A program made the position numbers and the translations under genes. The notes beneath the pieces were generated by a model, which was given only the letters and a program-made list of their open reading frames with translations, was not told the DNA's origin and did no database searches. Shown one piece after another: positions 17,443 to 26,320 of a stretch of 64,000 nucleotides of DNA. The stretch spans positions 167,395 through 231,394 of the forward strand of contig DAIRGA010000003.1 of NCBI GenBank assembly GCA_036794825.1, given 5' to 3'. Source of the stretch: RZYY01 sp036794825. GTDB taxonomy: Bacteria > Bacteroidota > Bacteroidia > Bacteroidales > 4484-276. Each line of letters opens with the position of its first letter. Position 1 is the stretch's first letter.

Positions 17443-18960
17443 ATGAGAAAATTTTACAGAAATCTACTTTTTGCAGCGATTATGATAACAACAGCAAGCT
17501 GCAGCAGGCAAGCGGAAAAGCTTAATGCTGAAGTATTTGAAACCTCAGCTGCCGGTAATAAAATCACACAACTAAATGAATTTCCTGGTATTGACCCTCA
17601 ATTGACCATCAGGATTCAGCCCGATCAGAAATTTCAGACCATAACAGGGTTTGGAGGTTCATTTACCGAATCATCTGCCTGGCTGCTCAACCAGTTGAGT
17701 AAAGAAAACCGTGAGCTCGTTTTAAAAGCCTACTTCGGAAACGAGGGCGCACGCTACTCACTAACCCGCACCCACATCAATTCCTGCGATTTTTCGCTGA
17801 GCAACTACTCTTATGCTCCTGTTGCCGGTGATAAGGCGTTGCAGCATTTTTCCATTGATGAAGATCGTGATGACATCATCCCGATGATTAAGGATGCCAT
17901 GGCCATTTCGGAGGAGGGATTCAAAATCATTGCATCGCCATGGACTGCGCCGCCCTGGATGAAAGATAATAACAGCTATGTGGGCGGCAAACTGCTTCCT
18001 GAATATTATGAAAGCTGGGCGCTGTTTTTTACAAAATACCTCGAAGCCTATAAGAAGGAGGGAATTGATATCTGGGGGATTACCGTTGAGAACGAACCGC
18101 TGGGCAACGGCAACAACTGGGAAAGCATGCACTACACCGCCGGAGAAATGGCCGATTTTATCAAAAACCACCTTGGGCCTGGGCTACGATCTGCCAGTCA
18201 GATGGTGAAACTGCTTGCCTATGACCAAAATCGCGGCGATGAACTGATTGAGTGGGCGCAGGTAATTTACAACGACAGGGAAGCAGCGGGTTTTGTTGAT
18301 GGATTTGCCATTCACTGGTATGCCAGCACCTTTGACTTTTTTCCTGAATCGCTTAATTTCACCCACAGCCAGGCTCCTGAAAAATACCTCATCCAAACCG
18401 AAGCCTGCGTGGATGCTGAAGTTCCGCACTGGCAGGACGACAAATGGTACTGGAGTGAGGAGGCCACCGACTGGGGATGGGACTGGGCGCCGGAGGAACG
18501 GAAACACTTCCACCCAAAATACGTTCCCGTTTACCGCTATGCCCGCGACATCATCGGCTGCCTGAACAACCATGTGCATGGCTGGGTGGACTGGAATATG
18601 GTGCTCGACCGGCAGGGCGGTCCAAACTGGTTCAAAAACTGGTGTGTAGCCCCTGTGATCGTTGACCCGGAAAAAGATGAAGTCTATTTTACACCACTCT
18701 ATTACACTCTTGCACATTTCAGCCGGTTTATAAGGCCCGGCGCTGTAAGGATCGGATTTGAAAATCCCGATGAAACACTTATGGTAACAGCAACACAAAA
18801 TCCCGATGGCTCGGTTGCGGTGGTCATCCTGAACATGACGGATCAGCCTAAAGAGTTTTTGCTTGCACTGAATTCACGGTCAACAGAGATCAGGATAAGC
18901 GCCAGTGCCTTACAAACGATTATTATTCCCGCATCAACAAATCAAAAAACCAATGTTTAA
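17443..18960 (+). CDS. GH30 lipoprotein, probable beta-1,6- or exo-beta-1,3-glucanase
   Basis: A 505-residue GH30 enzyme; I use ATG 17443 (MRKFYRN) rather than the TTG three bases earlier. Lipobox at Cys20 (TTASC) with SRQAEK following. Subfamily hallmarks are GFGGSFTESSAWLL near residue 69, E218 in GITVENEPLG (acid/base) and E320 in YLIQTEACVD (nucleophile). WTAPPWMK is the usual substrate-cleft segment. GH30 enzymes of laminarin loci mostly remove beta-1,6-linked glucose side branches or act on beta-1,3 ends, so this is the likely debranching enzyme. Probably periplasmic. The next gene overlaps its stop by 8 bases, which implies translational coupling. Confidence 0.92.
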   Translation: MRKFYRNLLFAAIMITTASCSRQAEKLNAEVFETSAAGNKITQLNEFPGIDPQLTIRIQPDQKFQTITGFGGSFTESSAWLLNQLSKENRELVLKAYFGNEGARYSLTRTHINSCDFSLSNYSYAPVAGDKALQHFSIDEDRDDIIPMIKDAMAISEEGFKIIASPWTAPPWMKDNNSYVGGKLLPEYYESWALFFTKYLEAYKKEGIDIWGITVENEPLGNGNNWESMHYTAGEMADFIKNHLGPGLRSASQMVKLLAYDQNRGDELIEWAQVIYNDREAAGFVDGFAIHWYASTFDFFPESLNFTHSQAPEKYLIQTEACVDAEVPHWQDDKWYWSEEATDWGWDWAPEERKHFHPKYVPVYRYARDIIGCLNNHVHGWVDWNMVLDRQGGPNWFKNWCVAPVIVDPEKDEVYFTPLYYTLAHFSRFIRPGAVRIGFENPDETLMVTATQNPDGSVAVVILNMTDQPKEFLLALNSRSTEIRISASALQTIIIPASTNQKTNV

Positions 18961-19969
18961 AACGAAAACTTTCATTGCGATCCTTACTATTCTCTGTGTC
19001 GTAGTTTTATCCTGCACCAGCAGCCCGGAAAAAAATGTGGTTTCCGTTTCAGGCAGGCAGATCCTGGTAAACGGGACTCCGTTTTTTATCAAAGGCGTAT
19101 GCTATCACCCTGTGGCCAAAGGCAGTAACAGCCGGAGTTTTGAACGGCTTTCCGAGGACCTTGCATTGATGAAGGAAGCCGGAATCAACGCAATCCGGGT
19201 TTACTCGCCGGTAGATGATCCTGACGTTCTTGACCAGATACACGAGGCTGGAATCTGGCTGATCGTAGGTTTTGGCTACAACCAGAGCGGATACTACGAT
19301 ATTCTGTCCGGCTCTTTGCTCGGGTATGTCGAAAAATATAAAAACCACCCCGCCATACTTTTCTGGGAGCTTGGCAACGAATACAACTACCATCCTGAGT
19401 GGTTTGGCGGAGATATGGGCAACTGGTATCGTGCGATGAATGATGCAGCGGTCAAAATAAAAGCAGCCGATCCCGGCCATCCGGTGGCTACGGCTCACGG
19501 CGAGTTGCCCGATTCGCTGGCGATGGCGATGTGTCCGGACATTGACATCTGGGGAATGAACGTTTACCGCTGGGATAATCCCGGAACAATTTTCAGCCAG
19601 TGGAGCTCCATTAGCGACAAACCGATGTATTTGTCCGAAGCCGGCGCCGACAGCTATATGACCGCAGCCGCTCACGGTTATGAGCAGGGAAGTAACCAAT
19701 TGGCGCAGGCTGATGCAACAAGCAACATTCTGACAGAAATTTTCAAAGGTAAGGAAATTTGCTCCGGTGTGACGCTCTTTGCTTTCACCGACGAATGGTG
19801 GAAAGCCGGAAACAACGACACGCAGGACCCAGGTGGCTGGGCGCCCAACAGCAGCGGCGTGCCTTACGATGGAGCCGCAAACGAAGAGTACTGGGGAATT
19901 GTGGATGTGGAAAGGAATAAGAAAGAGGCATTTGAGGTGGTGAAGGAGGTTTTCACCCGAAACCATTAA
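18953..19969 (+). CDS. TIM-barrel glycosidase lipoprotein, GH2-like (clan GH-A)
   Basis: A 338-residue lipoprotein, starting at ATG 18953, which overlaps the GH30 stop (ATGTTTAA). Signal peptide with lipobox at Cys21 (VVLSC) and then TSSPEK. The fold is a (beta/alpha)8 barrel related to GH2 and GH5 catalytic domains: GVCYHP and INAIRVYSPVDD at the N-terminal side, E143 in WELGNEYNYH (acid/base) and E229 in YLSEAGADSY (nucleophile). It lacks the Ig-like tail of the protein at 9844-11262, with which it shares the barrel type. It probably hydrolyses a short beta-glucoside in the periplasm; the family number and bond specificity cannot be given from sequence alone. Confidence 0.72.
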   Translation: MFKTKTFIAILTILCVVVLSCTSSPEKNVVSVSGRQILVNGTPFFIKGVCYHPVAKGSNSRSFERLSEDLALMKEAGINAIRVYSPVDDPDVLDQIHEAGIWLIVGFGYNQSGYYDILSGSLLGYVEKYKNHPAILFWELGNEYNYHPEWFGGDMGNWYRAMNDAAVKIKAADPGHPVATAHGELPDSLAMAMCPDIDIWGMNVYRWDNPGTIFSQWSSISDKPMYLSEAGADSYMTAAAHGYEQGSNQLAQADATSNILTEIFKGKEICSGVTLFAFTDEWWKAGNNDTQDPGGWAPNSSGVPYDGAANEEYWGIVDVERNKKEAFEVVKEVFTRNH

Positions 19970-20198
19970 ACCTAACGGTTAAAAATTACAAAAAACAAAA
20001 GACAAATATCAAACAAAAAACAAATATCAATATTCAAAATTCAAACAAAAAATATATTTCAAATGGCCAAAAACCGAAATACTGAATGCTGGAATCAATT
20101 GATTAACAGCCTGGTAATTAAAATTCGAATTTGATTGCCTTTTGGCATTTGAAAATCATGCTTAAAGCAGGGAATCAGAAAACAAGACATTAACCATT
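19970..20198 (+). other. A-rich intergenic spacer with an imperfect inverted repeat
   Basis: No gene in 229 bases. From about 19979 to 20060 the + strand is almost all A, C and T with repeated ACAAATATCAA and CAAACAAAAAA units. ATTTCAAATGGCCAAAA (20056-20072) and TTTTGGCATTTGAAAAT (20140-20156) form an imperfect inverted repeat about 100 bases apart. I find no good TAnnTTTG promoter. It separates the TIM-barrel gene from the second GPH permease. Confidence 0.5.
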
Positions 20199-21584
20199 AT
20201 GGAAAAAACAGTTACAAAACTATCCATTAAAGAAAAGGTGGGCTACGGGCTGGGTGACACAGCATCCCACTTTGTGTGGGATATGGTAGGTTTCTGGATT
20301 CTGATTTTTTACACCGACACCTTTGGGATTTCCGCAGCAGCAGCCGGAACCATCATGCTGATAGCCCGAATCTGGGACATGGTAAGCGACCCCATCATGG
20401 GCATCATCGCCGACAGAACCAACACCCGCTGGGGAAAGTTCCGGCCTTATATTCTCTGGATGGCGCTTCCTTATAGCGTTTTGGCCGTGCTTACCTTCAC
20501 TACGCCTGATTTTGGCACCACCGGAAAAGTGATTTATGCCGGCGTTACCTATTTCCTGCTGATGACCGTTTTTACCGCCATCAACCTGCCCTACTCCTCG
20601 CTCGGTGCTGTGATGACCTCAGATTCTTATGAGCGTGCCGGGTTGAATTCTTACCGATTTATCTTTGCTTTTGCAGGCCAGTTCGTTGTTACCGGTACTG
20701 CACTTTACCTGGCTAATTTTTTCGGAGGTGGCGACAACGCGAAGGGCTACCAATATACCCTGACACTGTTTGCCGTGGTGAGTTTTGCGCTCTTCATGAT
20801 AACTTTTAAAACTACCAGGGAAAGGGTTCAGCCGCCGCACGAACAAAAGCAGAATCTCAAAGAAGACCTGAAAAACCTGTTCCGTAACCGTCCGTGGGTG
20901 ATTCTCTTTTTTGTGGGCATCATCTCATTTATCATGTTTGCCATGCAAAACCTGGCTATTGCCTACTATTTTAAATACTACATCGCCGATGAACAGGGTG
21001 TACAGATGTTCAACATCATCGGTACGGTTGCCCTGATTCTTGGAATCCCGCTTTCGAAACCGCTTTCGAAAAAATTCGGCAAACGCAATGTTTACATGGC
21101 CAGTTCGCTGCTATCGGGAATATTTTTCATCCTGATTTACCTGCCTGGCAACGACAACATTTATGCGATTTACATCCTTAACATCCTGGCAAAATTTACC
21201 TATGCTCCGGCTGTACCTTTGCTCTGGACGATGCTGGCCGATACGGCAGATTATTCGGAGTGGAAAAGTGGCCGCCGTGCAACAGGCCTGGTATTTTCGG
21301 CTGCCACGTTTGCCCAGAAGGCGGGATGGGGAGTCGGCGGTGCACTGGCCGGCTGGATGCTCGCCCTTTACGAATTCGTGCCAAATGCTGAGCAAACCGT
21401 AACCACCATCTCTGGTATAAAACTGATGGTTTCGGTATTTCCCGGAATCCTTTACATGTCGTGCGCCATCTTACTTTACTTCTATGCTATTGACCATCAG
21501 ACCGTTCTGGTGATGCAGAAAGAGCTGGAAGACCGCAGGAAAGCAAATGATTTGAAAACAGAACATCAAAACTTAAAAACTTAA
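20199..21584 (+). CDS. GPH-family sugar:cation symporter (second copy)
   Basis: A 461-residue GPH/MFS_2 permease with about 12 membrane segments. The signature is ARIWDMVSDPIMGIIADRTN then TRWGKFRPYI, and in the second half TMLADTADYSEWKSGRRATG. This second-half motif, with ADYSEW, is the more usual one for the family. The start MEKTVTKLSIKEKVGYGLGD is typical. It may import a different sugar from the GPH at 15963, for instance a branched or longer glucoside, or work with a different cation; neither can be decided here. It follows a 229-base spacer and is followed 26 bases later by the first giant secreted protein gene, so it may start a separate transcript. Confidence 0.9.
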   Translation: MEKTVTKLSIKEKVGYGLGDTASHFVWDMVGFWILIFYTDTFGISAAAAGTIMLIARIWDMVSDPIMGIIADRTNTRWGKFRPYILWMALPYSVLAVLTFTTPDFGTTGKVIYAGVTYFLLMTVFTAINLPYSSLGAVMTSDSYERAGLNSYRFIFAFAGQFVVTGTALYLANFFGGGDNAKGYQYTLTLFAVVSFALFMITFKTTRERVQPPHEQKQNLKEDLKNLFRNRPWVILFFVGIISFIMFAMQNLAIAYYFKYYIADEQGVQMFNIIGTVALILGIPLSKPLSKKFGKRNVYMASSLLSGIFFILIYLPGNDNIYAIYILNILAKFTYAPAVPLLWTMLADTADYSEWKSGRRATGLVFSAATFAQKAGWGVGGALAGWMLALYEFVPNAEQTVTTISGIKLMVSVFPGILYMSCAILLYFYAIDHQTVLVMQKELEDRRKANDLKTEHQNLKT

Positions 21585-21610
21585 TTATTCACACTTAAAT
21601 TTATCTAACT

Positions 21611-24600
21611 ATGAAGAAAATTATATTCATCACTCTCACTTTGCTATTTGCAGTGGCTGCAATGGCGCAAAGTACTTACACCGTGAATTTTGAACCTGGT
21701 GGGGTAGGTGCAGACTGGACCTGGGTTGTAACAGAGAATGGCACAAATCCTCCACTGGAGTTCGTTGCCAATCCGGTCATGGGCGGCATCAACACCAGCG
21801 CAACGGTGGCCAAATTTACCGCAAAGGCAGGTGCAAATGCCTGGGCGCTGTGTTTTACTGACGATAACGGCGAGTTCACCTTTGACGCCACCAACAAGAT
21901 CGTCAAAATCATGGTATACAAATCGAGGATCAGTAACGTGGGAGTGAAGTTCGAAGGCGCCAGCGGTGCTATTGAACTTCTTGTACCCAATACTCTTATC
22001 AATCAGTGGCAGGAACTGACCTTTGATTTTACCGGTTCGATCGGAAAGAAATACAACAGGTTGGTTATTATCCCGGATTTTCTGGCCAGAACCACCGACC
22101 AGATCGTTTACTTCGACAACATCCAGGTGCCTGACGGAGTAATTACCGGGCCTTTGCCTGAGCCAACCACAGTTCCTCCGGCGCCAACACACAGCCAGGC
22201 CAATGTGATTTCCATTTACAGCGAATCCTACACCAACCTGGCCGGAACCAACTTCAATCCCAACTGGGGACAAAGCACTACTGTAACGGTGGACTATATG
22301 GTGGCAGGGAACAAAACGCTCAGATACCAGAATCTGAACTACCAGGGAACGCAGTTTACCAATCAGAATGTTTCGCTTTTCGACTATTTTCACCTCGATT
22401 TCTGGACGCCAAATGCCACATCGCTGCAGTTCTTTCTGATTAGCGCTAATCCTACATCAGAAAAGGCTTATACGCTCACCATCACTCCCGAAACCTGGGT
22501 GAGTGTGGATATTCCGCTGAGTTTTTTTACTCCGACTGTAAATCTCTCCAATATATTTCAGTTTAAAGTAGTTGGAAACGGCACGGTATATTTCGACAAC
22601 TGGTATTTTTGGAAAAACCCGACAGGATGGGCTGCAAATGCCACTTTGAGCGATCTTAAAGTGGATGGAACCACAGTACCCGGTTTTGCACCCAATGTAT
22701 TGAGTTACAACGTGGCTTTACCTTATGGAACTACGGTTGTACCGGTGGTAACGGCTACCACCACCAACCCCGCTGCCACCCACGTAGTTAACGCCACGCC
22801 TGCGCTGCCGGGAACAACTTCAGTGGTTGTTACCTCACAGGATCAGTCGGCAACCCTCACCTACAATGTCAACTTTACGATCATGAGCCCGGAGCCATCC
22901 ACGGTTCCACCGGTTCCCACCCATGCCGCCGAAAATGTCATTTCGATCTACAGCGATGCTTACACCAATGCTGCGGGAACCAATTTCAATCCCTTCTGGG
23001 GGCAGCAGACCATAGTAACGCTTGATTATATGGTGGCAGGAAATAAAACGCTGCGCTACCAGAATCTGAACTACCAGGGAACGGAAATTGTGAGTTCGGA
23101 TGTTTCAGACTATGAATTTTTCCATTTGGATTTCTGGACTGCCAATTCAACCAGCTTATCTTTCTTCCTCATCAGCCCCGGCACGCCTGCCAATGAAAAG
23201 GAATATGTGTTGGAAATCACACCCGAAACCTGGGTGAGTGTTGATATCCCATTGGAACACTTCACACCGCCTGTTAACCTTACAGAGGTGTTCCAGTTTA
23301 AAGTAGAAGGCAATGGCGATGTGTGGTTTGATAACTGGTATTTCTGGAAAAGCCCTTCCGGTCCTGGCTCTGATGCCACTTTGAGCGATCTTAAAGTGAG
23401 TGGCACGACCGTTCCGGGATTTTCGCCGGCCATCCTTAGCTATTCGATGGTACTCCCCAGCGGCACAACCCAGGTACCGGTTGTAACTGCAACCACCACC
23501 GACCCACTGGCCACTCATGTTGTAAACAACGCAACATCACTCCCCGGCACAACCGCGGTTGTTGTCACTTCTGCCAATGGCACTGTAAATAAAACCTATT
23601 CGATCTCTTTCACCGTTGCCGGAATGGTTCCGCAGTCGGATTACTGCGAAACAGAGGTATGGCATTTTGGCAACCCTGCCGAAGTAGCCTCTGCCATCTA
23701 CCTGACGATCAACAACTCTGGCCCCAATTCGATGTTGGTCGAAATCGAATCGGCTACCGAAGACCCGGTTGACCTGCTGATAGTGGTTGGCGGAAGCGGC
23801 GCCACCATTTCGGAGGAAAACACCAGCATTCCCGGAAAAATCAGCCGCACGCTGACATGGGCAGGTACTCCTCCTGAAGATGTGATCCTGAATGTACTTT
23901 GGAGCAAATTATCTTTCCCTGGCAACTGGCAATTGAGCCAGGCTAATATTGAAGTTCCATTTGCTGCAGTGTGTGTGGTGGTGGAACCCAAGCCTTACCT
24001 TGCTGTTGATGTGCAGGACAACTTCGAAAACAATGGCTACGCTACGGTGGCAGGCTGGAAATTCCAGGATTCCAACACACCAGTGAATCTAACAATTTCG
24101 GCTGATCCTTTGAATCCTTCAAACAATGTGGCCAACTACAACCGTTCAGGAAATTTCCTCTTTACCAACGCATCGGTTGTGCTCGATCACCGCATGAATC
24201 TGACCAGTCGCAGAAGGTTTCAGATGAAGGTATTTTTCCCTTCCTCAAACAATTATCAGGGTGATCTGACGCCAACAGCTGCTATCAAACTGCAGAACAG
24301 CCTGCTCGGCGCCAACGCCTGGACAACACAAACAGAGATCATTATGCCGGTAACCCAATTCAACCAGTGGGTGACGCTCTCTTTCAATTTTATCACGGCA
24401 AAGGACAGCGTGAACTACGACCAGATTGTGATTCAGCTTGGCGGCGAAGACCACAACGTGCCCGCGCAATTCTATTTTGACGACTTCCGGCTTTTAGCTC
24501 CTCAGACAGGTATTGAAGCCAATTTCTCAGCCACTCCGGTTTCAGGGTATGCGCCATTAACCGTGCAGTTTACCGACCTTTCCACAGGTTCACCAAACAC

Positions 24601-26245
24601 ATGGAGTTGGGATTTCAATGGCGATGGAGTGATTGATTCGCAGTTGAAAAATCCAACTTACACCTATCAAACACCGGGCAATTACACTGTTTATTTGAGG
24701 GCGCAAATACCGCCATTCCTTTCGGATCAGATTACAAAGTATCATCACATCAGTGTATCTGAACTCATTTTACCCGATAACATTTACACCGATTTTGATG
24801 ATAATGTCAATGTTCAGCTCTCCGGCTGGCCAAACAATCCTGTTGCAGTTGCCAATCCAAATCCTTCCGGGATAAATACCAGCGCCACCGTTGGCTCGTG
24901 GCAAAGGACAGGCGAGATGTGGGCAAATATTTACACCTTGCTGGATAACACGCTCAACTTCAGCGGTTCGTCAGTTTTTATGCTGAAAGCTCACGCTCCG
25001 GTGGACTGCCAGGTGCTGTTAAAGCTGGAGAACTCCATGAATTCTGCCCTTTTCATGGAGAGGTCTGCACAGATAACTACGCCCAACCAGTGGCAGCAAC
25101 TGATCTTCGATTTTGCCGGCGCCCAGTCTGACGTTTATGACCGGATGACCATTTTCTTCGATTTTAACAGCACTATTGATAACCTCTTCTATTTTGACGA
25201 ACTGATAGGACCGCCGCCCACCGGAATAGCGCTTTACAAACCTTTGCTTGCTGTGGATGTACAGGATAATTTTGAAGATGACGGCTATTCCACCATCAAT
25301 GAATGGTTTTTCCAGGATCCTGGACTTGTGCCGCTGAACGTAATTGCTGATCCGTTGAATGCTGAAAACCACGTTGCTGAATACAACCGCTCGGGTAATT
25401 TTGATTGGACAAATGCGCAGTTTATCCTCGATCACCGCATGAATCTGAGCGAACGCAACCAATTTGAAATGAAGGTCTATTTCCCTTCATCCAACGATTA
25501 CACCGGAGCACTTTTACCTAAAATCGAAATTAAACTCCAAAACAGCTTGCTTGGACCGAATGCATGGACTACGCAGTCGGTTGCTTCGTACATTGTAAAT
25601 ACTTTCGACCAATGGCTTACGCTGGTATTCGATTTCGGCTATGTTTCCGACAGAACCGATTACGACCAGGTCGTAGTTCAGTTTGGCGGCGAAGGACACC
25701 TGGTTCCGGGGCTTTTCTATTTTGATGATTTCCGGTTACTGGAGGTTGCTCCGGCGCTTCAACAGGTGGTTACCCTGCAAATCGGATGGTCAGGCATATC
25801 AAGCTGGGTTGTTCCTGATAATACCAGTGTGGCAGAGATATTTGCTCCCGTGGAAGACGATCTGATCATTTTGTACAATAATGAAGGGATTTTCTTCCCG
25901 TCGCAGGGCGCCAACACCCTCGAAAACTGGGACGCACAAAGCGGTTACATTGTGAAAATGGCACAGACTGCCGAGGTAACATTCACAGGGTCAACCGCTG
26001 CCAGCGCCAATTATTCACTTGGCCAGGGATGGTCAATAATCCCGGTTACAAGCAGTTGCAATGTGGATGTCGCAGCCCTGTTCGGATCATTGAGCGAGGT
26101 AGTGATGATTAAAGAAGTGGCAGGTGTGGGTGTCTATTGGCCGCAAAATGCCATCAATACCCTTACCTCCATGGTACCCGGAAAAGCTTACTACATTTAC
26201 ACGAGCGCACCTGTTTCGTTCACTTTTCCAGCTTGTAATCCCTGA
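21611..26245 (+). CDS. Giant multi-module secreted protein (C-D-cadherin-D-cadherin-E-B-PKD-A-B-F)
   Basis: A 1544-residue secreted protein with a signal peptide (residues 1-20, ending AAMAQ) and no catalytic domain I recognise. Modules in order: C (20-175, NFEPGGxGADWTW), D (about 188-340, ISIYSESYTN to FDNWYFWKNP), cadherin-like beta-sandwich (343-430, ATLSDLKVDGTTVPGF), D again (433-585), cadherin-like again (588-670), E (672-793, DYCETEVWHF), B (794-965, QDNFENNGYATV), PKD (968-1050, WSWDFNGDG), A (1055-1205), B (1208-1380) and F (1382-1544). It has no canonical T9SS C-terminal domain; it ends on F. A role in binding or scaffolding glucan outside the cell is inferred from the enzyme context and jelly-roll-like modules. 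Confidence 0.72.
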   Translation: MKKIIFITLTLLFAVAAMAQSTYTVNFEPGGVGADWTWVVTENGTNPPLEFVANPVMGGINTSATVAKFTAKAGANAWALCFTDDNGEFTFDATNKIVKIMVYKSRISNVGVKFEGASGAIELLVPNTLINQWQELTFDFTGSIGKKYNRLVIIPDFLARTTDQIVYFDNIQVPDGVITGPLPEPTTVPPAPTHSQANVISIYSESYTNLAGTNFNPNWGQSTTVTVDYMVAGNKTLRYQNLNYQGTQFTNQNVSLFDYFHLDFWTPNATSLQFFLISANPTSEKAYTLTITPETWVSVDIPLSFFTPTVNLSNIFQFKVVGNGTVYFDNWYFWKNPTGWAANATLSDLKVDGTTVPGFAPNVLSYNVALPYGTTVVPVVTATTTNPAATHVVNATPALPGTTSVVVTSQDQSATLTYNVNFTIMSPEPSTVPPVPTHAAENVISIYSDAYTNAAGTNFNPFWGQQTIVTLDYMVAGNKTLRYQNLNYQGTEIVSSDVSDYEFFHLDFWTANSTSLSFFLISPGTPANEKEYVLEITPETWVSVDIPLEHFTPPVNLTEVFQFKVEGNGDVWFDNWYFWKSPSGPGSDATLSDLKVSGTTVPGFSPAILSYSMVLPSGTTQVPVVTATTTDPLATHVVNNATSLPGTTAVVVTSANGTVNKTYSISFTVAGMVPQSDYCETEVWHFGNPAEVASAIYLTINNSGPNSMLVEIESATEDPVDLLIVVGGSGATISEENTSIPGKISRTLTWAGTPPEDVILNVLWSKLSFPGNWQLSQANIEVPFAAVCVVVEPKPYLAVDVQDNFENNGYATVAGWKFQDSNTPVNLTISADPLNPSNNVANYNRSGNFLFTNASVVLDHRMNLTSRRRFQMKVFFPSSNNYQGDLTPTAAIKLQNSLLGANAWTTQTEIIMPVTQFNQWVTLSFNFITAKDSVNYDQIVIQLGGEDHNVPAQFYFDDFRLLAPQTGIEANFSATPVSGYAPLTVQFTDLSTGSPNTWSWDFNGDGVIDSQLKNPTYTYQTPGNYTVYLRAQIPPFLSDQITKYHHISVSELILPDNIYTDFDDNVNVQLSGWPNNPVAVANPNPSGINTSATVGSWQRTGEMWANIYTLLDNTLNFSGSSVFMLKAHAPVDCQVLLKLENSMNSALFMERSAQITTPNQWQQLIFDFAGAQSDVYDRMTIFFDFNSTIDNLFYFDELIGPPPTGIALYKPLLAVDVQDNFEDDGYSTINEWFFQDPGLVPLNVIADPLNAENHVAEYNRSGNFDWTNAQFILDHRMNLSERNQFEMKVYFPSSNDYTGALLPKIEIKLQNSLLGPNAWTTQSVASYIVNTFDQWLTLVFDFGYVSDRTDYDQVVVQFGGEGHLVPGLFYFDDFRLLEVAPALQQVVTLQIGWSGISSWVVPDNTSVAEIFAPVEDDLIILYNNEGIFFPSQGANTLENWDAQSGYIVKMAQTAEVTFTGSTAASANYSLGQGWSIIPVTSSCNVDVAALFGSLSEVVMIKEVAGVGVYWPQNAINTLTSMVPGKAYYIYTSAPVSFTFPACNP

Positions 26246-26320
26246 TTATTAAATCATTAATAAAAATCATAACAATTTATATCCAAAACATGCAGCAATG
26301 CAAAGGATGAAAGGAAAACA

